DNA from: Pseudomonadota bacterium | GTDB taxonomy: Bacteria > Pseudomonadota > Alphaproteobacteria > Sphingomonadales > Sphingomonadaceae | Length of the DNA: 64,000 bases | Assembly: GCA_023423655.1 (NCBI GenBank) | Contig: JAFAFE010000006.1 | Location: 124,001 to 188,000, forward strand | Direction: 5' to 3' | In this document: positions 59,094 through 64,000 of the stretch, one piece after another | Position numbering within the stretch: the first letter of the stretch is position 1 | How the letters are laid out: each line of letters opens with the position of its first letter | Notes under the pieces: generated by a model | Told to the model about the DNA's origin: nothing | Database searches by the model: none | Seen by the model: the letters and a program-made list of their open reading frames with translations, nothing else | Program-made: the position numbers and the translations under genes

Positions 59094-61658
59094 TCAATAA
59101 CCTGGAAGCGGCTGGTCAGCATGGCCCCATGCGGCTTCCAGACTTGTAGCTTGCGCATATGCCTGCTCTGGAACTCCGAGCGTAAACTGGTGCGCGTTGT
59201 TCATGTCCGACATTTGCTCCCAACTGACGGGAGTTGCGATGGGCGCTCCATCCCGGGCCCTAACAGACCATGGAAGTATCGCGGTTGAACCGCGGCGGTT
59301 GCGCATCCAATCGATGAAAATCTTCCCTTTGCGCCGCGCTTTCGACATGGATTGGGTGTAGCGGTCAGGTTCCTCCTGTTCTAACGCACCAGCAAATTTT
59401 TTGGCAAAATCCTCAACTGTCACCCAATCTGCGAGGGGTTTTAGCGGCGCGATCACATGGATACCTTTTCCGCCTGTCAGCATCGGAAAAGTGACCAACC
59501 CCATATCGGCCAGATGGTCATGGATGCGTTTCGCCGCACGTTTGACGTCCGCAAAATCGAGCGCTTCATCTGGGTCTAGATCAAACACAAGCCGGTCGGG
59601 ATGCTCGACGTCGCCCGCCAGCGCCCCCCACCCGTGAAACTCAATGCTGCCCATTTGCGCGCACTGCAGCAAGCCAGTCTTGTCATGGATAACGAAAGTC
59701 GGCTCGCTCTCGCCGTCCTTTTCTTCGATCAAAATTGAATCGACAGACTCTCCCCAACCCTCTTTCACATGCTTTTGGAAAAAACATTGTCCTCCGATAC
59801 CGGAAGGGCAGCGAAGCAGCGATAAGGGGCGCTCGGCCATCCAAGGCAAGGCGAAGGGCGCAATCGCTTCATACCAAATCGCAAGGTCACCCTTGGTGGG
59901 GCCACCTTCGCAGAAGATTTCCCGATCGGCGTTGCTTATGGATATCGAGGGTTCAGGAGCGGTCCAACCTGAAACATCGCCCTTGCTTGCTTCTTTCTGA
60001 TCCATTTCGCTCACCACCTCTCGCGCTGGCTTGTCGTCGCGCAGGCCGATAAAGCTTGCGTGGCGAAGCACATTGTCCGCCGTATATTCGGCAAAGCGAA
60101 TTTCCGCGACAAGGCTCGGCTTGGCCCACACGGGTTTGGTTGCGGCGCGGCGATAAGCTTTGCCCGAACTTGCCTCAAGTTCCGGATTTACAACGGGGGG
60201 GTTGGTAACAGCCTTTAACCGCGCGGCAATATCGTCGGCGGTCGCTCTGTCAAATCCTGTCCCGACGCGGCCTTTATAGATGAGGCTTTTCCCTTCATAC
60301 TGCGCTAGCAGCAGGGAGGAAAAGGGTCGTCCCTTTTTGTCGGACGGGGTATAGCCCACGATAACAAACTCTTCACGGCGGTCGACTTTGATTTTGCGCC
60401 AACCTTCGCTGCGATGTCCTATATAAGGCAGTTCAGCTCGTTTGGCGATTACGCCTTCATAGCCGTCCGCGATCATTGCCTCGAAAAGTGATGCGCCATC
60501 CCCTGCAATATGGTCTGCATAGTAAAGCGGAGCATCCACGCCTTCAAGCAAGGTTGCAAGCCGCGCCTTGCGCTCAAGCAAGGGTAGTGCGGTCAAGTCT
60601 TCGCCATTGAGATGGAGCAGATCAAACGCAAAAAAAAGGAGGGTGCCATCTTTGCGTTTCAACGCGTGTTGCAGCGAGGAAAAATCCGGCTTTTCCTGTT
60701 CATTAAGCGCTACGATTTCACCATCAATCAACGCTGAGCCGGCAGGAAGTGTCGCCGCCGCATCGACAATCGGGGCAAATTTATCCGTCCAATCAAGGCC
60801 CGAGCGACTCCACCCTAAACTGCCGTCCTTACCCGTTGCAATGAGCGCGCGGTAGCCATCATATTTTATCTCGAACAACCACTCGACGCCTGCGGGCAAG
60901 CGATCGGACGGTGTCGCCAACTGGGGCGGTTGGAAAGGCGGTGTCGGCAGGGACAAAGCTTTAACAGGCTTGGATGCGCGTACCTTCTCTTTGGGTGATT
61001 CAATAGACGCCGCCCCGATGGCAATCTCGTCCATAGTCCGCCCCGTCATGACGCTCGTGAGGCACCTACCTACGAGCGCATCGCTTTCCCCTGCATGGTC
61101 GTCATCCACCTTTTTGAGTAGCCAATTTTCCCGCCGCTCCCCCGGCTTGCGCGGCAGCCGGATCAGTATCCACTCCCCTTGCATGCGCTCGCCCTCAAGC
61201 GTGAAGTGGAGATGGCCGTCCTCAAGCGTATCCGCACTCTTGCCGGCGATCGGCGCCCATTTGCCCCGATCCCATAACATTACCGTGCCACCGCCATATT
61301 CACCCTTAGGTATCGTCCCTTCGAACGTTCCATATGAGAGCGGGTGATCCTCGGTGCGGACCGCTAGCCTCTTATCCGCCGGATTGAGGCTGGGCCCGCG
61401 TGTCACCGCCCAGCTTTTCAGCACCCCATCTAACTCCAGCCGGAAATCCCAATGCAAGCGCCTCGCATCATGTTTTTGGACGACGAAGCTCCTATCTTTG
61501 GTATTACGCCTCGCGAGCTTGCCGCCCGGCTCTGGAGTGCGGTCAAAATCGCGTTTTTGATTATAGAAGGCGAGCGGGTCGCCTCGGCTTGCCTTGCCCT
61601 TTCGTGCGACTTTTGGGGCCGCCTTCGTCTTAGTGCTTGCCTGTGCCTTAGCCGCCAT
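59094..61658 (-). CDS. ligD: DNA ligase D (multidomain NHEJ ligase)
   Basis: A bacterial NHEJ ligase of 854 residues with domain order phosphoesterase, ligase, polymerase. The N-terminal 3'-phosphoesterase (about 40-200) has FVVQKHDARRLHWDFRLELD and GEYGGGTVMLWD. The ATP-dependent ligase has K265 in LFEIKYDGYRALI, DGEIVALNE, EGVIAKRAE and GRVGTGFD. The primase/polymerase domain (about 560-854) has RLVFDLDPDEALDF, ending DQPLPGY. Ku is immediately upstream with a 5-base gap. Confidence 0.97.
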   Translation of the reverse strand: MAAKAQASTKTKAAPKVARKGKASRGDPLAFYNQKRDFDRTPEPGGKLARRNTKDRSFVVQKHDARRLHWDFRLELDGVLKSWAVTRGPSLNPADKRLAVRTEDHPLSYGTFEGTIPKGEYGGGTVMLWDRGKWAPIAGKSADTLEDGHLHFTLEGERMQGEWILIRLPRKPGERRENWLLKKVDDDHAGESDALVGRCLTSVMTGRTMDEIAIGAASIESPKEKVRASKPVKALSLPTPPFQPPQLATPSDRLPAGVEWLFEIKYDGYRALIATGKDGSLGWSRSGLDWTDKFAPIVDAAATLPAGSALIDGEIVALNEQEKPDFSSLQHALKRKDGTLLFFAFDLLHLNGEDLTALPLLERKARLATLLEGVDAPLYYADHIAGDGASLFEAMIADGYEGVIAKRAELPYIGHRSEGWRKIKVDRREEFVIVGYTPSDKKGRPFSSLLLAQYEGKSLIYKGRVGTGFDRATADDIAARLKAVTNPPVVNPELEASSGKAYRRAATKPVWAKPSLVAEIRFAEYTADNVLRHASFIGLRDDKPAREVVSEMDQKEASKGDVSGWTAPEPSISISNADREIFCEGGPTKGDLAIWYEAIAPFALPWMAERPLSLLRCPSGIGGQCFFQKHVKEGWGESVDSILIEEKDGESEPTFVIHDKTGLLQCAQMGSIEFHGWGALAGDVEHPDRLVFDLDPDEALDFADVKRAAKRIHDHLADMGLVTFPMLTGGKGIHVIAPLKPLADWVTVEDFAKKFAGALEQEEPDRYTQSMSKARRKGKIFIDWMRNRRGSTAILPWSVRARDGAPIATPVSWEQMSDMNNAHQFTLGVPEQAYAQATSLEAAWGHADQPLPGY

Positions 61659-61663
61659 GGCCG

Positions 61664-62539
61664 TTACCCCGCCCTACGTGCGACCGTCTTTTTGGGCGCT
61701 GCCTTTGCCGTTGTCTTGGTAGGTGTCTTTTCGGGCGTCGCCTTTTTGCCCGCCACCGATTGCTTAAGCGCGGCCATCAGGTCGATGACATTGCTACCCG
61801 AGGCTGGGCTTGCGCCATCCGCTTCAGGCGTCACCTTCTTACTCTTATTTTTTAGCTTTTTGTCAATGAGTCCGCGAACCGCATCAACATAATGGTCGCG
61901 AAATTTATCCGCGTCGAAATCACCCGCCTTTTTCTCAATCAGCGTTGTCGCAAGGTCGAGTAATTCCTTGTCCGGCTTGAGATTATCGATCCCCCGAAAA
62001 TAGGCAGCGGCTTTGTTGACCTCTTCCTCATAGCGCAAGGTCTCCATGACAATCCCTTTACCACATGGCCGTAAGCCGACGACATATTCGCGCCCGCGCA
62101 TTGCCAATTGCCCGAGACCCACTTTCTTGGTTTTACTCAAAGCTTCGCGCAGCACTATAAACGCTTCCTCCGCCAACTGGTCGGTGGGGACAACATAATA
62201 AGGCTTTTCATAATAAAGCACCGGAATGTCCGCACTATCCACGAATTGGGTGAGTTCCAGCGTTTTTTTGCTTTCCAGCCTGACCGCTTCTATTTCTTTT
62301 TCTTCGAGAAGCACATAGCTGCCCTTTTCATATTCAAAACCTTTGAGAATATCTTCAGGCTTTACAGGGCCGATGCCGGGCACCACCTTTTCATATCGGA
62401 TCGCTTGCCCCGAAGGTTCATGGATCTGGCGGAACTGAACACTCGCACCGGATTTCGTAGCTGGATAAACCTCCACCGGTATCGATACTAGCGCAAGCCG
62501 AATATGGCCTTTCCAGACAGGGCGTGACGGCATGTGCAT
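61664..62539 (-). CDS. ku: non-homologous end joining protein Ku
   Basis: A homodimeric DNA-end ring that recruits LigD. From MHMPSRPVWKGHIRLALVSI the protein (291 residues) has the bacterial Ku core (VSIPVEVYPATKSG, GFEYEKGSYVLLEEKEIEAV, ADIPVLYYEKPYYVVP, GKGIVMETLRYEEEV) and a basic Lys/Thr/Ala tail (KKATPEKTPTKTTAKAAPKK) that contacts DNA or LigD. Start ATG 62539 or 62533, with GGAGAG upstream. Ku is 5 bases before ligD and 10 bases after the FAD-binding gene. Confidence 0.96.
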   Translation of the reverse strand: MHMPSRPVWKGHIRLALVSIPVEVYPATKSGASVQFRQIHEPSGQAIRYEKVVPGIGPVKPEDILKGFEYEKGSYVLLEEKEIEAVRLESKKTLELTQFVDSADIPVLYYEKPYYVVPTDQLAEEAFIVLREALSKTKKVGLGQLAMRGREYVVGLRPCGKGIVMETLRYEEEVNKAAAYFRGIDNLKPDKELLDLATTLIEKKAGDFDADKFRDHYVDAVRGLIDKKLKNKSKKVTPEADGASPASGSNVIDLMAALKQSVAGKKATPEKTPTKTTAKAAPKKTVARRAG

Positions 62540-62549
62540 TTCTCTCCGA

Positions 62550-63542
62550 TTATTCCATTGCAACCAACGCACAGTCACAAAATTGGTGCCACGTCACCCG
62601 AGACGAAGTAATAACTGGCTCGAAGACCTGAACATTGTCGTGCCTCCAGTCGATTGAATCGACAATGGTGGCCGCAACGGTTTTTCCAATCTTTCCACTG
62701 GCAGTTACTCCCTGAAAGAAGGGACGATCATGCATGAGATACGGGATGGCGGCGATAGAAATGTGGCTGTTCGGCCAATGAGGCAAACTCAATCTAATTG
62801 CGCCATCAACGGGTAACGTGCGGTCCTTATGCTTTTCCAATTGATTGCGCAGGCGGGAGAAAGGAAGATATTGGATTTCCAGCGGCTTTTGTCCACGCGC
62901 ATCGATGAAAACATCATACTCGCGCGTGTCTTGCCCTACGACGATCACTGTTTTGTGGTCGTTCAAATTCCGCTTGTAGTCATCGCCGAGTTCCAACAGA
63001 TAGACGACGCCCGCGTCGCGTAGCGCGAGAAGCCTTCTGGTTGATTCCGACGGAACGGCTGCATAGTTGTCGACAAACACTTTGCTCATCGTAGCATCAT
63101 CACCAGCCCAAAGAGCAACCCTTGCGTCTTGAAGTTCCAAATCGACCAAGTCGCATTGCGTGTACACCTCGACCTTATGGCCACGTTCCCGGCCTTCTTC
63201 GAGAAGCTGAAGAAACTGGTCGTGAAAATACTCGCCGAGCAACACTCTGGGTAGAAACTGCCTGTCGTCCAAGGCATCTTCATCGACATCATATCTTTTG
63301 AGTTTGGTGCGACGCTGCGCTTTCAACCTTTCCATATACGTCCTGCCGATAGGTGGAATCTCGATTCTCGCGATATTGGCAAGCATCATACGTTCACTGA
63401 AATGCTCGCTGTAGGGCATACCCACGCCCAATTTTTCATGACGTTCGTAAATCGTAACGCTGAGAGGCGTTCGACTTTTAAGAAGGTGATGCGCCACGTA
63501 TACACCTGTCGGCCCGCTGCCAATAACTGCAATGGGTTGCAT
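62550..63542 (-). CDS. FAD/NAD(P)-binding protein upstream of Ku-LigD
   Basis: A 330-residue protein with an N-terminal dinucleotide fold (QPIAVIGSGPTGVYVAHHLL, ATIYERHEKLGVGMPY-like region YERHEKLGVGMPYSEHFSER) and FIDARGQKPLEIQYLPF and GKIGKTVAATIVDSIDW in the C-terminal half. It belongs to the NAD_binding_9-like class and is shorter than typical members (about 450-600), which may mean loss of a domain. The start is ATG 63542, or TTG 63557 five codons upstream. Its stop is 10 bases before ku, suggesting co-transcription. No role in NHEJ is established; redox control of repair is speculation. Confidence 0.8.
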   Translation of the reverse strand: MQPIAVIGSGPTGVYVAHHLLKSRTPLSVTIYERHEKLGVGMPYSEHFSERMMLANIARIEIPPIGRTYMERLKAQRRTKLKRYDVDEDALDDRQFLPRVLLGEYFHDQFLQLLEEGRERGHKVEVYTQCDLVDLELQDARVALWAGDDATMSKVFVDNYAAVPSESTRRLLALRDAGVVYLLELGDDYKRNLNDHKTVIVVGQDTREYDVFIDARGQKPLEIQYLPFSRLRNQLEKHKDRTLPVDGAIRLSLPHWPNSHISIAAIPYLMHDRPFFQGVTASGKIGKTVAATIVDSIDWRHDNVQVFEPVITSSRVTWHQFCDCALVAME

Positions 63543-63715
63543 AGAATGTTTCCACAACCTTTTGAGCCCAATGGCCGTTCACGAAACCTGGCTGTGGTGC
63601 GCTGCGTCACGAAGCAATGGCTTCTGACCATCTGCATCGCGTAATCTTACCGGTTGGTGTCAGGGACATCCCTGACGACCCCTTGACAATTTCAGTATAC
63701 AATCGCGTTCAGTGG

Positions 63716-63755
63716 AAAATCGAACAGGGCGAAAATTTCCGCCTTGTTCGATTTT
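63716..63755 (-). terminator. terminator of the upstream catalase gene
   Basis: AAAATCGAACAGGGCG (63716-63731) and CGCCTTGTTCGATTTT (63740-63755) form a 16-bp stem with one G-T pair and an 8-base loop. Reading on the minus strand it lies 14 bases after the catalase stop and ends in TTTT. Confidence 0.85.
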
Positions 63756-63769
63756 ACCATCAAAACACG

Positions 63770-64000
63770 CTACGCAAGGTCTCTTACCGTAGGCTCGCGG
63801 TCCCAATGTCTTTTGACACCTACATTTTTAAATTCAGCGTAGGGAACTACGCCTTCGTCCGGTTCAACATTGGCCTTGTCCAGCAGAATTTTCGTACCGT
63901 TACAATGCGCGATTGTTTTGCAATGCCCAAATGCGTCCATAAACCACTGGACTGCGGCACCGTCCTTAGTGAGCTTTTCGGCTTCTTCTGGCATCAGGAT
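63770..64000 (-). CDS. katE: large-subunit catalase, C-terminal end only
   Basis: Only the last 76 codons are in the window and the gene continues past its edge: EEAEKLTKDGAAVQWFMDAF, GHCKTIAHCNGTKILLDKAN and VEPDEGVVP then WDREPTVRDLA. This is the C-terminal flavodoxin-like domain of large (HPII-type, KatE) catalases, which degrade hydrogen peroxide. A terminator separates it from the FAD-binding gene, so they are probably separate transcripts. Because the catalytic core lies outside, the assignment rests on the C-terminal domain alone. Confidence 0.8.
   Translation of the reverse strand: MLMPEEAEKLTKDGAAVQWFMDAFGHCKTIAHCNGTKILLDKANVEPDEGVVPYAEFKNVGVKRHWDREPTVRDLA

Overview
The window looks like a chromosomal segment of an alphaproteobacterium of the order Sphingomonadales (Sphingopyxis / Sphingorhabdus / Novosphingobium type). 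This is inferred from the gene order dnaA-rpsT-mutM followed by ubiE-ubiB-coaBC-dut (the Caulobacter/sphingomonad replication-region order), the large TonB-dependent receptors, the small membrane-anchored CycM-type cytochrome c, and the CTTCGACAGGCTCAG palindromes that I associate with sphingomonad intergenic regions. Most of the window is GC-rich and densely coding. The last 5 kb (about 58.6-64 kb) is visibly more AT-rich.

Layout. 0-5 kb: rpmH-rnpA-yidD-yidC-engB, an MFS carrier and a 45-residue membrane microprotein. 5-11.6 kb: polA, fumC, pheA and a membrane cytochrome c, separated by structured repeats. 11.7-18 kb: smr-mltA-tim44-like (minus strand), then secB and murJ-trpS. 18-22 kb: a large DUF3857/transglutaminase/TPR protein and a DUF4136 lipoprotein. 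22.4-26.7 kb: dnaA, rpsT, mutM, doxX (minus strand). 27-32 kb: two paralogous membrane diguanylate cyclases, a secreted M20 peptidase and an Rnk/GreA-like factor, lying between mutM and ubiE. 32-38 kb: ubiE, ubiB, coaBC, doxX, dut, moeB. 38-44 kb: class III-type sirtuin, orphan HWE-type histidine kinase, a tag / 2OG-Fe(II) oxygenase / alkB repair operon, dapB-nth and tRNA-Arg(CCG). 44-49 kb: a TonB receptor with a secreted alkaline phosphatase downstream of a Pho-box-like repeat. 49-58.6 kb: a four-gene exported operon (carboxylesterase, DUF1838, Tat-type FAD amine oxidase, TonB receptor) divergent from a membrane LytTR regulator, and a TPR protein. 59-64 kb: an FAD/NAD(P)-binding protein, Ku and LigD (NHEJ), and the C-terminal end of a large-subunit catalase.

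How the genes work together: the 0-44 kb part is mainly housekeeping (ribosome and tRNA processing, membrane insertion, replication, ubiquinone, CoA, base-excision repair). The 44-64 kb part is more accessory: nutrient scavenging through two TonB receptors paired with exported hydrolases or oxidases, and a stress/repair block (Ku-LigD, catalase).

The most unusual signals I found are: (1) a ladder of 14-bp repeats directly before dnaA that encode overlapping start-stop micro-ORFs in register with the dnaA start; (2) a Pho-box-like direct repeat upstream of the TonB receptor/alkaline phosphatase pair; (3) the LytTR-linked esterase/DUF1838/amine oxidase/TonB operon; (4) an FAD/NAD(P)-binding protein just upstream of Ku-LigD; (5) a related family of modular nested-hairpin repeats in several intergenic regions. 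No integrase, transposase, phage, CRISPR array or rRNA gene was recognised.
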